This document shows positions 8,835-17,291 of a DNA stretch of 64,000 nucleotides, in pieces. A model generated the notes under the pieces. That model had not been told where the DNA came from. It saw only the letters and a list, made by a program, of their open reading frames with translations, and made no database searches. Made by a program: the position numbers and the translations under genes. The stretch is from Acidobacteriota bacterium. GTDB lineage: Bacteria; Acidobacteriota; Terriglobia; Terriglobales; Acidobacteriaceae. The stretch covers positions 62,001 through 126,000 of the forward strand of contig JAJXWA010000001.1 in the NCBI GenBank assembly GCA_021781795.1, read 5' to 3'. Numbering within the stretch: position 1 is the stretch's first letter; each line of letters starts with the position of its first letter.

Positions 8835-9689
8835 TTATCCTGCTCGCCCCACAATCATGATTCTGTTTCCATCCGGATCGAGAACGGTGATGGTCTGTCC
8901 CGCGGTTTGCGGATGCAAGCCCTTTACCGTGAGGGCGGCCCGCGCGGCCCGAAGATCCGGGGTATCGAGAATCAATTCGAATGCGTCTGCGGGCAACTTC
9001 TCCACGAACGCAATCATCTGCCCAGACGGCCCCGGAAGATTGAGCCACTGATGATCTTTTCGCAACGATCGTCGGGGCGCCTTTGCAACGGCAAACGCCA
9101 TCTTGTCCTCATAGAATGCGCGGGCCGCGCCGGCGTCCTTCATTGGAATCCCTACCGCAAAGATTCGATCCGCAACGCGATCAGCGCTAAGGTGCTTGCC
9201 CCTGTCTTCCGTGTGCATTGAGCCGGGCATGTACTGCGTGAATTCGATGTTCTGTTTCTCGGGCCCTTCCATCGTGAAGAGCAGGTTTCCAGCGCCGGCG
9301 CGCCGTACCTGAATCGGCTTCAGTCCCTGCCCCGCATAGGTATCGCGCAGGACCTGCAGTGCGTCCGATTCGAAGCAGATGTGCATGAATCCGATTGCTT
9401 GTGTTGCGCTGCTTCTGGGATAAAGCTCGATGAACTGGCGATCGTTCACCTTGAAAAAGGACTCGGTTGGCACGCCGCCGCGCTCTCGCGAGAAGGCTTC
9501 CTGAAACCCGAGCCTCTCATAGAATTTGCGCGACCGTTCCAAATCGCCAACTCGGATCGCCGTGTGCGCAATCCCTGCCAGTTCGCGGTTGCCCTGCTGC
9601 GCATGCAGAGCAACAGAAGCATCAAGTACTGCGATGCTGATCTGCAAAAAAGTTGCCCATTTCTTGATTGAGAAAGTCAGGGTGAGCAA
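8835..9689 (-). CDS. secreted two-domain VOC (glyoxalase-fold) protein
   Basis: Two vicinal-oxygen-chelate domains follow each other. The first begins IAHTAIRVGDLERSRKFYE, and the second begins around FAVGIPMKDAGAARAFYEDK and ends in VLDPDGNRIMIVG. The fold covers glyoxalases, extradiol dioxygenases and antibiotic-binding proteins, so the reaction cannot be named. A signal peptide is likely (KKW, then hydrophobic residues to ALHAQQ). The best start is a TTG at 9689, with GGAG eight bases upstream; a GTG at 9728 is the longer alternative. It lies upstream of the rhamnosidase in the same direction, so a role in the same exported carbohydrate pathway is possible but inferred. Confidence 0.75.
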   Translation of the reverse strand: MLTLTFSIKKWATFLQISIAVLDASVALHAQQGNRELAGIAHTAIRVGDLERSRKFYERLGFQEAFSRERGGVPTESFFKVNDRQFIELYPRSSATQAIGFMHICFESDALQVLRDTYAGQGLKPIQVRRAGAGNLLFTMEGPEKQNIEFTQYMPGSMHTEDRGKHLSADRVADRIFAVGIPMKDAGAARAFYEDKMAFAVAKAPRRSLRKDHQWLNLPGPSGQMIAFVEKLPADAFELILDTPDLRAARAALTVKGLHPQTAGQTITVLDPDGNRIMIVGRAG

Positions 9690-10115
9690 TTGGAACACTC
9701 CGCGCAGGAATCGTACGCCCCTCTGCACTCAGGCATTCAACGTTTCCAGGCTGTGCCGGCGCCGGCCCAGTGTACCACGCGGAAAGTCGCGAACCGTCTA
9801 GTCATGCTGAGGGCATTCCCCTTACAGGGTGTTCCGCTTTCATGACCATCCGTCAGCCTGCGGCAGGGGCGGGATTTAGACACCGGACTTCGCAGAACCT
9901 TCTCGAAATGCCACAACCCGGCACATCCCAGAGTTCAAAGAAAATCGAAAGGGCGAAAACTCTGGACACTACCAGGATCGATTTACAATCCAACGTCAGA
10001 GGCTGGACGTCCAGAATAGTTGGAGGGAAGTGATGGTAAGTACGCGCCATCTACGCGAAGATCAACACGGGTGGATAGAACGTGATCCGAGAAATTTGTA
10101 TCTGCTTGATATAGA
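9690..10115. other. non-coding gap upstream of the VOC gene
   Basis: About 430 bases without a supported gene. An inverted repeat CCAGAGTT ... AACTCTGG, with a loop of about 22 bases, lies near 9929-9966 and could form a hairpin. A short ORF starting near 10030 runs through the tRNA gene and is not credible. Confidence 0.4.
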
Positions 10116-10192
10116 TGGTCGGGGAGAGAGGATTCGAACCTCCGACCCCCTGGTCCCGAACCAGGTGCTCTACCAGGCTGAGCCACTCCCCG
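10116..10192 (-). tRNA. tRNA-Pro (anticodon CGG)
   Basis: A 77-nt minus-strand cloverleaf with acceptor CGGGGAG paired with CTCCCCG, discriminator A and an encoded CCA. The anticodon stem CCTGG/CCAGG encloses TTCGGGA, giving CGG. It complements the tRNA-Pro(TGG) at 1251. Confidence 0.97.
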
Positions 10193-10411
10193 AACGCTTA
10201 TCGTCTGGAGAATACAAGGTCTTGTACTCCACTCCAGATCGAAACTGACTGACACAGTGTATCAGATGTCCCTGGGGTTCGTCCGTGGCGCAGAAGAGAA
10301 CTGAACGGCGATCGCAATCGTCTAAGAGTGCCTGCCAAAGACTGCAGAATTCAAGGAAGTCTTATGGCTGCGGAGACGAACTGGGTCTCGCTGCGGATAG
10401 GTCCCACGGAT

Positions 10412-11407
10412 CTATTCGAATAGCGTTTTGGATTGCTTCTGTGCATCTTCAAGACGATTCAGGAATCGCTCGAGGGTCTTCTTGTCCGCGCAATTTGTCG
10501 GCCAGTCGCCATCGCTATCTGGGGTCATAGTCTTCGGTAGGATAAAGGAAAGGCCAAGGCCATCGGTTCCCCAGCGCACCACGCGCGACTGTACTGCGAT
10601 TGCATCGTCTAGATTGCGGCCCTCCGCATCCGTTCTCTGCAGCGTCATCAGCACGAGAGTTCCTGGATACCAGCGCTCTTCAGTGAGCAGGTAGAGTCCA
10701 CTCAGGCTAATATCTCCAACCTGATATGCACGCGGAGTGCTTCCGGTCCAGTAATAGACGACGAGGCCTGGTAAGGGAAGCCGTTTTGCACGCCTCCGGT
10801 CGGAAGAAAGCAGATTCTGGAGCCACGCCTTGATTCCGCGCTCCCGGACTGGCCTCTCACTATGTACTGCTTCGCGCTCAGCCTCCGCAAGCCCAAGTTC
10901 AAGTGTCCCCCTGCTGGCTGCAATGGGAAAATACTTCGTCTGCGTTGCTCCCGCTTGTTGCTCAGGCGGACGATGATTATCGTTCTGATTTGGGCCGGCC
11001 GTCGAGAAAGACTCAGCAATCCGCTCGAGACGCCGCTCCATTTCTTCTGCAACGCAGATAAGAAGCTGATCCCCGGGCTGGGTCTGCGATGAATAAATCG
11101 TGTGCGCCGGCAATACCAATGCACTTGCCGCCTCATCTCTCAGCGGTTCCACGGAGGATGTCGGGAACGATTCGACCTCTTGCAACACCCGATAATCTTT
11201 GTCGAGGTAGAGCAGGTCAATTGGCGATAGACCCCTTGCAGAAGGAATGCCTCTGTAGGGCATCATCCAGAGCCCACTGTCGGATTTAACCGTGAGCCGC
11301 TCGATCATCGCTCTGAGCTTTTCAGCGGTGATATCCGCTACAATCACTCCCAGGCTGAGGAAGCTCTCGCGCGTTTGGTTGTATACGCAATACTTCGGGC
11401 TTTCCAT
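10412..11407 (-). CDS. PilZ-domain protein, short-linker paralogue
   Basis: This 331-residue protein has two conserved ends. The N-terminal region (about residues 1-130) contains MESPKYCVYNQTRE and LLYLDKDYRVL. The C-terminal PilZ-like region (from about residue 210) contains RRAKRLPLPGLVVYYWTG and DISLSGLYLLTEERWYPG. PilZ domains usually bind c-di-GMP; here the RxxxR-like basic patch is RRRAKR and the second motif is DISLSGLYL. The start at 11407 is preceded by a perfect AGGAGG, which rules out the longer upstream frame. It lies downstream of the Tad motor genes and may regulate the pilus. The gene at 46185 is a paralogue with a far longer linker between the same two ends. Confidence 0.82.
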   Translation of the reverse strand: MESPKYCVYNQTRESFLSLGVIVADITAEKLRAMIERLTVKSDSGLWMMPYRGIPSARGLSPIDLLYLDKDYRVLQEVESFPTSSVEPLRDEAASALVLPAHTIYSSQTQPGDQLLICVAEEMERRLERIAESFSTAGPNQNDNHRPPEQQAGATQTKYFPIAASRGTLELGLAEAEREAVHSERPVRERGIKAWLQNLLSSDRRRAKRLPLPGLVVYYWTGSTPRAYQVGDISLSGLYLLTEERWYPGTLVLMTLQRTDAEGRNLDDAIAVQSRVVRWGTDGLGLSFILPKTMTPDSDGDWPTNCADKKTLERFLNRLEDAQKQSKTLFE

Positions 11408-11705
11408 CAATCCGGGTCCTCCTGGCGGCAGGATGCGAGCAAGGCATCCTCCGCCTGTCCTCAATCTTTGCGTGGTCCTATAGGGCAATAATCTCTTGAC
11501 GCGGGCTAACAGCCCACGCGTCGTCCTTTCAAGGCAGGACGAGAAAAGAACGCCATTTTTAGTCGGTACCGCAGTTCTGGTATTCGCGTGCGAAGCCAGA
11601 TTCGGCACATGTTCGATACCGCGCACCCAGAAGAACTCGTTCGAGGAGGAGCGAGATGGAAGCGCAGCCAATCACCGCCGGTTCCATCTGCCCTTCTCGA
11701 CGAGC
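11408..11705. other. gap between PilZ gene and twin small ORFs
   Basis: About 300 bases with no supported gene. It contains the PilZ ribosome binding site (AGGAGG) and presumably its promoter. A plus-strand ORF starting at 11656 has GAGGAGGAG in front of it but runs antisense through the small membrane gene at 11706, and I reject it. Confidence 0.35.
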
Positions 11706-11801
11706 TTACTTCGCGCGGGTCCGACGCCGCTGGATCAGAATCACCAGCACGATGACAAACAGCACTCCAGACACAATGCGAATAATCGTTGAACTGTCCA
11801 T
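11706..11801 (-). CDS. 31-residue single-pass membrane protein, copy 2
   Basis: This tiny ORF starts MDSSTIIRIVSGVLFVIVLV and ends IQRRRTRAK. It has a short polar N-terminus, one transmembrane helix of about 18 residues and a strongly basic tail of six or seven Arg/Lys, so by the positive-inside rule the tail is cytoplasmic. AGAGAGAA lies at a suitable distance before the ATG. Its neighbour at 11872 encodes an almost identical protein differing at only four positions (three near the N-terminus, one in the helix), so this is a tandem duplication kept under selection. Both sit directly behind tadC on the same strand. They could be accessory subunits of the Tad complex. They lack the Flp pilin motif (G/xxxE processing site), so they are not obvious pilins. 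Confidence 0.68.
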   Translation of the reverse strand: MDSSTIIRIVSGVLFVIVLVILIQRRRTRAK

Positions 11802-11871
11802 TCCGGTTCTCTCTTTCTGGTAGAAGATGTTTTTTGTGAAGTGTTCGTATCTCTGCCGGGCTAGCGCACCT

Positions 11872-11967
11872 TTACTTCGCGCGGGTCCGACGCCGTTGAA
11901 TCAGGATCGCAAGGACAATGACAAAAAGAACGCCACTGACGATGCGAATCAAATTAGCCGAATCCAT
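11872..11967 (-). CDS. 31-residue single-pass membrane protein, copy 1
   Basis: This is the twin of the ORF at 11706: it starts MDSANLIRIVSGVLFVIVLA, continues ILIQRRRTRAK, and has the same length. A strong GGGGGAGG precedes the ATG by five bases, good evidence that it is translated. The gene begins 22 bases after the tadC stop, so it is probably the next cistron of the tad operon. The differences between the copies are mostly near the N-terminus, whereas the helix and the RRRTRAK tail are conserved, which suggests the tail matters. No named family is known to me. Confidence 0.7.
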   Translation of the reverse strand: MDSANLIRIVSGVLFVIVLAILIQRRRTRAK

Positions 11968-11988
11968 CCTGCCTCCCCCTTCTTGAGA

Positions 11989-12894
11989 TCAATGAAAAAG
12001 TGTCTTGAACGACTCCGCCATGATGATCGCGGCGGGGCCTAACGTAACCAAAAACAGCGGCGGAAAAATGAAGAAGACAAGCGGGAAAATGAGTTTGATG
12101 GGAAGCTTTGCTGCTTTCTCTTCAACTTCCTGGACCCGCTTGGTCCGGAGCGTATCCGAGTGAACGCGCAGAGTTTTTGCAATGCTTGTTCCAAACTGTT
12201 CCGATTGAATCAATGTCGAAACCAGGTTTCGAACGTTGTCTACTCCCGTTCTATCCGCGAGGTGCTTCCAGGCTTCGGCACGCACACTCCCAGCCCGCTG
12301 TTCGAGTGCAACCATGCCTAACTCATCACTTAATTCGGGCTGAGCTTGCCGCAGTTCTTCAGCTGTTCTTGCTGTTGCCTGATCAAGGCTGAGACCTGCC
12401 TCCACACAGATAATCAACATGTCGAGCACATCTGGAAGACCCTTTCGGATCTGAGCCTGTCTCTTTTTGATGATTCTACCCAGCCAGAAATCGGGAATGA
12501 GATAGCCGACGCCCAGGCACACAATGTAGATAAAAGGAGATGCCTTCGCCAGGCCGCTCAAAAGGGCGATCAGGCAAAGGGTCATTGGGCCAATGACTTT
12601 GGATGCGTAGAAGTACTTTACCGCTGTTTCGTCGCGAAGTCCGGCCTGAATCAGACGCTTCTGTACAACTGAGACTTCCGAATCACTTCGGGGAACAATC
12701 TTTTCAACACGATTGACCACATCTCCCAGTACGGCGCGAGTATCTTCAATCCGCGTCTTCATGGTGCGCTGGCGCGCAGAGGGATTGATTGCCGCGGCAA
12801 TTCGCTGCTGGACAGTTTCGCGGTAGAAAATCAGCAGCCCGCCGCTGACGATCAGAATGAAGATTGCGCAGAATGCAAGTATCGCGAAGAGCAT
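11989..12894 (-). CDS. tadC: Tad pilus inner-membrane protein TadC
   Basis: A 301-residue type II secretion F-domain protein. It has an N-terminal helix, two central hydrophobic segments (around GPMTLCLIALLSGLA and FIYIVCLGVGYLIPDFWLG), the F-domain (KRQAQIRKGLPDVLDMLIIC, then ATARTAEELRQAQPELSDEL), and a C-terminal helix in LIFPLVFFIFPPLF. Together with TadB it forms the inner-membrane platform on which the TadA ATPase drives assembly of Flp/Tad pili used for surface adhesion. GAGGAATT precedes the ATG, and the gap to tadB is nine bases. Confidence 0.93.
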   Translation of the reverse strand: MLFAILAFCAIFILIVSGGLLIFYRETVQQRIAAAINPSARQRTMKTRIEDTRAVLGDVVNRVEKIVPRSDSEVSVVQKRLIQAGLRDETAVKYFYASKVIGPMTLCLIALLSGLAKASPFIYIVCLGVGYLIPDFWLGRIIKKRQAQIRKGLPDVLDMLIICVEAGLSLDQATARTAEELRQAQPELSDELGMVALEQRAGSVRAEAWKHLADRTGVDNVRNLVSTLIQSEQFGTSIAKTLRVHSDTLRTKRVQEVEEKAAKLPIKLIFPLVFFIFPPLFLVTLGPAAIIMAESFKTLFH

Positions 12895-12903
12895 AATTCC
12901 TCG

Positions 12904-13881
12904 TTACACGTCCATGTTGACAAGTTTGCGAATAACAAGCCCGCCGATGATAATCATCGCGCCTGCGGCGTAGAGTAATTTGATGCCGATGTCCCGTTTC
13001 CAGAGGATGCTCATCATATCTGGATTCACGAAGTACAAGGCGCATCCAAGCACGATGGGAAGCATGGTAAGCACGAGTCCGGTGAGCCGGCCTTGCGCCG
13101 TATGCGTCATCACCTGGCGCTTTAGACGGAACCGTTCCCGGATAACCTCAACAACTTTTTCCAGAACTTCGGCAAGATTTCCGCCGCTCTCTTTCTGGAT
13201 AAGAATGGCTGTGACAACAATGCGCAAATCCTGCAGCGGTGCGCGTTGAATCATGTTATCCAGCGCAGTTTTCAATTCCAGTCCGTAGTTCTGTTCTTCA
13301 AACGTGATGCGAAATTCGCTGCCGACTGGATCTGGGCACTCGCGTGTGACCAATCCCAGTGCGGAGTTCAGGCTTTGTCCGACGCGCAGAGCGCTGACGA
13401 TCAGTTCAAGGGCTTCGGGGAGTCCTTCTTCAAACTTCTTGAGTCGAGTGCTGCGCTTTCGAAAGACGATTCCGATCGGAATTAAGCCGCACGCCACGCC
13501 CACAGCTAATGCGAGTAAGCCTGCTCCAGTGCGCGCATACGTCACATACCCGGGGATTGCAAAAGCCGTTACAGACATCAGCACAAGACCGCCAATCGTC
13601 CATTTCAGATCTGCCTGATACAGGAGGCGGCGAAGCCTTGGCGTTACCTCCATTTGTCGGAGAACGCGGTCCATCCATGGGATTGTGCTCGTCAATTCGT
13701 TCTTGCGAACATCGACTAGCAGATCGTCCATATCTGAGCGAGACTGATTTGTAGCGAGGACTGAGTCCAACCGCGCGAGCATCTGCTTTGATTCCTTTGA
13801 AGCACCCGTGCCGGAAGCAGCCATCAGCAAGGCTGCAACCGCAAAGACTCCGAGGAATACCAAAATGATGATCAGGACCAT
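12904..13881 (-). CDS. tadB: Tad pilus inner-membrane protein TadB
   Basis: A 325-residue F-domain membrane protein. There is an N-terminal helix (VLIIILVFLGVFAVAALLMAA without a cleavage site), paired central helices and the F-domain KFEEGLPEALELIVSALRVG, followed by ITFEEQNYGLELKTAL and two C-terminal helices. It pairs with TadC in the platform of the Tad machine. AAGGAG lies ten bases before the ATG, and the gene follows tadA by 21 bases, consistent with one tadV/Z-A-B-C transcription unit on the minus strand. Confidence 0.93.
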   Translation of the reverse strand: MVLIIILVFLGVFAVAALLMAASGTGASKESKQMLARLDSVLATNQSRSDMDDLLVDVRKNELTSTIPWMDRVLRQMEVTPRLRRLLYQADLKWTIGGLVLMSVTAFAIPGYVTYARTGAGLLALAVGVACGLIPIGIVFRKRSTRLKKFEEGLPEALELIVSALRVGQSLNSALGLVTRECPDPVGSEFRITFEEQNYGLELKTALDNMIQRAPLQDLRIVVTAILIQKESGGNLAEVLEKVVEVIRERFRLKRQVMTHTAQGRLTGLVLTMLPIVLGCALYFVNPDMMSILWKRDIGIKLLYAAGAMIIIGGLVIRKLVNMDV

Positions 13882-13902
13882 AACAGCTCACTCCTTCCGG
13901 AA

Positions 13903-15183
13903 TCAGTTCACTTCCGTCGCGCGTTCGAATAGGCTTGGAGGAAGGAAGATGCCCGATGTACGCAGTTGTTCGAGGAATCGAGGGCGAATCCTGCTTGGCT
14001 GGAAGGCTCCAAGCACCTTGCCATTCGGCCCGATACCCTTCTTCTGAAACGTGAAGATCTCCTGCATGCTGATGACGTTCTCTTCCATGCCGGTGATTTC
14101 GTGGATGCTGACGCACTTCCTGGTGCCATCGCTGAGGCGCGTGCATTGAATCACGATTGTGATGGCGGACGCGATCTGCTGGCGGACGGTCTTTTCGGGG
14201 AGGCTCAGATTGCTCATTGCGACCATCGATTCCAGACGGGTTAGGGCATCGCGCGCGGTATTGGCGTGCACTGTCGTCATCGATCCCTCATGGCCCGTGT
14301 TCATAGCCTGTAGCATGTCGAAAGCTTCTTCGCCACGGCACTCGCCGATGATGATGCGATCGGGCCGCATACGAAGGCAGTTAATCAGCAGTTGCCTCTG
14401 GCGGATCGCGCCCTGGCCTTCCACGTTCGGCGGCCGCGTCTCAAGCCGCACAATGTTCTCTTGAGAAAGCTGCAGTTCGGCCGCATCTTCGATTGTGATG
14501 ACACGCTCGTTCTGGGGAATGTACTGCGACAGAATGTTCAGGAACGTCGTTTTGCCGGCGCCGGTGCCCCCCGAGATCAGGATGCTGAGTCGAGCGCGGA
14601 CGGCAGCCGAAAGCAACTCCATCATCTCCGCAGAGATGCTCTTCAGTTGCACCAGCTGATTGGCCGCCAGTGGGCCGGTGCCGAAACGGCGGATTGAAAG
14701 GGAAGGGCCGTCGAGAGCAAGAGGCGGAATGATGGCATTCACACGCGATCCATCAGGGAGGCGCGCATCCACCATCGGGGACGATTCGTCCACTCTTCGG
14801 CCTACACGGGAAACAATGCGGTCGATGATCTGGAGCAGGTGGCGATCATCGCGAAATGAAGCATTTGCTCTCGTCAGCACACCACCGCGTTCGATGAAGA
14901 CGTGATCTTTATCGTTTACCAGAATGTCGGAGATCTTCTGGTCCTTGAGAAGCGGCTCCAATGGGCCAAGTCCAAAGACTTCGTCGAGCAGGTCGGTCTG
15001 AATCTTTTCCTGTTCGTCAAAGCTCAACGGCACGCGCCGGTCGCTGATGATCTCGCTGATAATGCTTGACACAGCCTGACGCGCCTGGTTCGAGTTGACG
15101 CGTGAGAGCTTCTCGAGGTCGAGCTTCGAGATCAGAGTCCTGTGCACTTCCGATTTAAAGTTCTCTAAGTTCAGATTTTCCAC
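13903..15183 (-). CDS. tadA: Tad pilus ATPase TadA/CpaF
   Basis: A 426-residue hexameric secretion ATPase of the CpaF branch. The Walker A is GGTGAGKTT (about residues 205-213), the Asp box is [12 protein letters not shown], the Walker B region is [19 protein letters not shown], and the His box is [10 protein letters not shown]. The N-terminal domain (about residues 60-160) has the CpaF-type [20 protein letters not shown]. It powers extension, and probably retraction, of Tad pili in the cytoplasm. The start is a GTG at 15183; no better ATG exists upstream. The gap to tadZ is 40 bases. Confidence 0.95.
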   Translation of the reverse strand: MENLNLENFKSEVHRTLISKLDLEKLSRVNSNQARQAVSSIISEIISDRRVPLSFDEQEKIQTDLLDEVFGLGPLEPLLKDQKISDILVNDKDHVFIERGGVLTRANASFRDDRHLLQIIDRIVSRVGRRVDESSPMVDARLPDGSRVNAIIPPLALDGPSLSIRRFGTGPLAANQLVQLKSISAEMMELLSAAVRARLSILISGGTGAGKTTFLNILSQYIPQNERVITIEDAAELQLSQENIVRLETRPPNVEGQGAIRQRQLLINCLRMRPDRIIIGECRGEEAFDMLQAMNTGHEGSMTTVHANTARDALTRLESMVAMSNLSLPEKTVRQQIASAITIVIQCTRLSDGTRKCVSIHEITGMEENVISMQEIFTFQKKGIGPNGKVLGAFQPSRIRPRFLEQLRTSGIFLPPSLFERATEVN

Positions 15184-15223
15184 GCGTCACCATTCCAGTC
15201 CGAAATTGTCGCTATTGCCCGCA

Positions 15224-16423
15224 TCAGCCAAACAGTCCAAAAGAACGCTTCTTCTTTTTTGCCGGCTCGGCATCCAGCCCGCATGCCATTCGAGCCATCT
15301 CCCTGATTGCGCGCGAAATCATCGACTCCTCGAGCGCCAGCGGGGTTGCTTCATTCTGCATGCGGCGCACGGCCACGTAATCGCTGGGGATCTTCCATTG
15401 CACCGGACGGCTCAAGGCTTTCGCTATGTGCTCTTCATCCACTCCGCCTGCGCGCGGGATGAAGCGATTGAGCACCAGCTCCAGATTCGATCCCCCCGAC
15501 TTGAAATATTCTGAAATCACACGATGCGAGTTGCGCAATTCCGGAATCCCTGCCTGCATCACGAGATAGACCGTATCTGCCTGCTCGACAAGAGTGTTAT
15601 CGCTCAGGTCGAATCGCGATCCTGCATCAATCACCACATAGTCAAAACTGGCTCGAGCCACGGTCACGAGCCGTTCCAACGCCTCGCTTTGAATCTCAAC
15701 CTGCGGAAACTTTCCAGGCGCTGGAAGAACTGCAAGTCCCGAGCTGTGATTCGTCAAGAGCCTTGAGAGGAAGTTCGTATCCAGTCTCGTGTAGTTTTGC
15801 AGGGCATCGACTGCGGAGAACTGCGGTGAGATGCCAAGAGTCAGCGCCGCATCTCCCAGCGGGAGATCAAGATCGATCATCAAGGCGGTCTTCTGGCAAT
15901 CGTGTACGATCGCAACAGCAAAATTGCATGCCAGAGTGGTTACGCCCGATCCACCCTTGCCACCCAAAAACACAAATACTTTTCCGGCGCCACTGCTTGC
16001 GCTGCGTGCCGGTTTGCGCGCTGCTGCCCTGCTTAACGCATCGGCAAGCGTCCCAATCGTGATCGGCTGAGGCAGAAATTCACGCGCTCCTGAACGCATG
16101 CAATGCATCAGGACGCTCGGATCGGTCTGAGACGAACTGACCATCACTGTCGTCTCAGTGTTCACTGCCAGTTGCTCTACAAGTGAAAGGGCGGCGTCCC
16201 GATCACTGTCTAACTCGATAATGATCACATCCAGATGCAGGTCATGGATTCGAGCAACCTCCGCCGGAGAATCGGGATAGGCTGCAAATTCCTGGACTCC
16301 TGTCACGTCGCATCCAGCGAGCGCGTGCGCCAGCCCCTTCCTGCGCTGATCGCTCGGCCCTATCAGCCCGACGGTGAGCGTTCCCAGACCGCCTATGTTG
16401 TAATCCTGTGGGTTCGTCGACAT
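15224..16423 (-). CDS. tadZ: Tad pilus localisation protein TadZ/CpaE
   Basis: TadZ/CpaE proteins combine an N-terminal receiver-like domain with a ParA/MinD-type ATPase and place the pilus machine in the cell. Here the first 130 residues contain LTVGLIGPSDQRRKGLAHAL and MRSGAREFLPQPI, and the ATPase follows with a deviant Walker A GGKGGSGVTT, then ALMIDLDLPLGDAALTL and FDYVVIDAG. The C-terminus is basic (AKKKKRSFGLFG). The ATG at 16423 is preferred to a TTG 33 bases upstream because it starts the conserved region and a GGGAG lies upstream. Confidence 0.9.
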   Translation of the reverse strand: MSTNPQDYNIGGLGTLTVGLIGPSDQRRKGLAHALAGCDVTGVQEFAAYPDSPAEVARIHDLHLDVIIIELDSDRDAALSLVEQLAVNTETTVMVSSSQTDPSVLMHCMRSGAREFLPQPITIGTLADALSRAAARKPARSASSGAGKVFVFLGGKGGSGVTTLACNFAVAIVHDCQKTALMIDLDLPLGDAALTLGISPQFSAVDALQNYTRLDTNFLSRLLTNHSSGLAVLPAPGKFPQVEIQSEALERLVTVARASFDYVVIDAGSRFDLSDNTLVEQADTVYLVMQAGIPELRNSHRVISEYFKSGGSNLELVLNRFIPRAGGVDEEHIAKALSRPVQWKIPSDYVAVRRMQNEATPLALEESMISRAIREMARMACGLDAEPAKKKKRSFGLFG

Positions 16424-16519
16424 ACCAGATCTGAGACTCCCAACTCTGAGGTGCAAAAAATTTTCAGCTACATTAGCCCTGTCTGCTCTACAACCTGCAG
16501 GGCATCTATTTCAATCGCA

Positions 16520-17074
16520 TCATCCTATGCGTGCCAAAAACGACAGCAGCGTTCCCACCGCGATGGCGGGCGCGTAGGGCATCTTTCGCGCTAGCGGATT
16601 CTTTAGCGTCAATTCCGGGTTTCCTCGCATGCCCCTTTTCGCCCAACCAAATAAAACGTCACTGCTCCCCGTCAAAAGCTCTCCTAAAAACCCGCCAACC
16701 GCCGCCCACCCTAATGCCATCAATCCGCCTGCCATTCCGGTAAGCACCAGCGCCAGAATCAACTGGTGGGGACCAACCCAGGCGCCAATCGCAGCGCAAA
16801 GCTTCACATCCCCCATGCCCATTCCGCCCATCCAGGCCAGAATGCCGAACAGCAGCAGACCCAACCCCAATCCTTCCAGGCTCTTCCCGAGGCCGGTCCA
16901 GCCTTGAAGCCACGTCGCAACCGCTACTCCGACCACAAGAAATGGCAAAACAAGCCAATTTGGAATCCGGCGGCTGCGAAGATCTGTGAAGGTCGCAACT
17001 GCGAGAACCGTCACCGTGGGCCACCATGCAATCGAATGCAAACTACATTCCTCCGCGTGGGTGACTTTGGGCAC
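16520..17074 (-). CDS. tadV: A24 prepilin peptidase TadV/CpaA
   Basis: A 184-residue multi-pass aspartic peptidase that cuts Flp prepilins and pseudopilins at the inner membrane. The two catalytic aspartates are visible: TDLRSRRIPN (Asp31) and GMGDVKL (Asp89). The protein lacks the N-methyltransferase domain of classical PilD, which is typical for TadV. The likely start is a GTG at 17074 because no upstream ATG is in frame; the ribosome binding site is poor. Its substrates are not in this stretch, but TadE-like proteins lie at 63.3-64 kb. Confidence 0.88.
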   Translation of the reverse strand: MPKVTHAEECSLHSIAWWPTVTVLAVATFTDLRSRRIPNWLVLPFLVVGVAVATWLQGWTGLGKSLEGLGLGLLLFGILAWMGGMGMGDVKLCAAIGAWVGPHQLILALVLTGMAGGLMALGWAAVGGFLGELLTGSSDVLFGWAKRGMRGNPELTLKNPLARKMPYAPAIAVGTLLSFLARIG

Positions 17075-17291
17075 AGCACACGATTACTTGCAATTGTCAC
17101 GCCAAATTGGTGGATGTCAAGTCCTTGAGAATTCAGCAGGATACCTTTTGGCACTAGGGCTGTGTGTACACGCCTGTTTACGGGGTTACATTGGAGTGAA
17201 TTGAGGCGTATACATGCAACCTACTGAAAAAGCGGGCTTTTCTGTCGGGCAGGACGTACCCGACTGCGCATTTCTCCCGGATCAAACCTGG
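17075..17291. other. gap between tadV and sigma-factor gene
   Basis: The 217-base stretch separates tadV from the downstream end of the sigma-factor gene; both are on the minus strand. It is the probable promoter region of the tad operon. No clear -35/-10 pair or terminator is seen. Confidence 0.35.

Noticed and set aside
9983..10255. ORF overlapping tRNA-Pro(CGG)
   Set aside because: It reads through a perfect tRNA cloverleaf, a well-known false call.
11656..11823. Plus-strand ORF with GAGGAGGAG before its ATG
   Set aside because: It is antisense to one of the conserved twin small genes; the Shine-Dalgarno is probably by chance, and the protein has no helix or domain.
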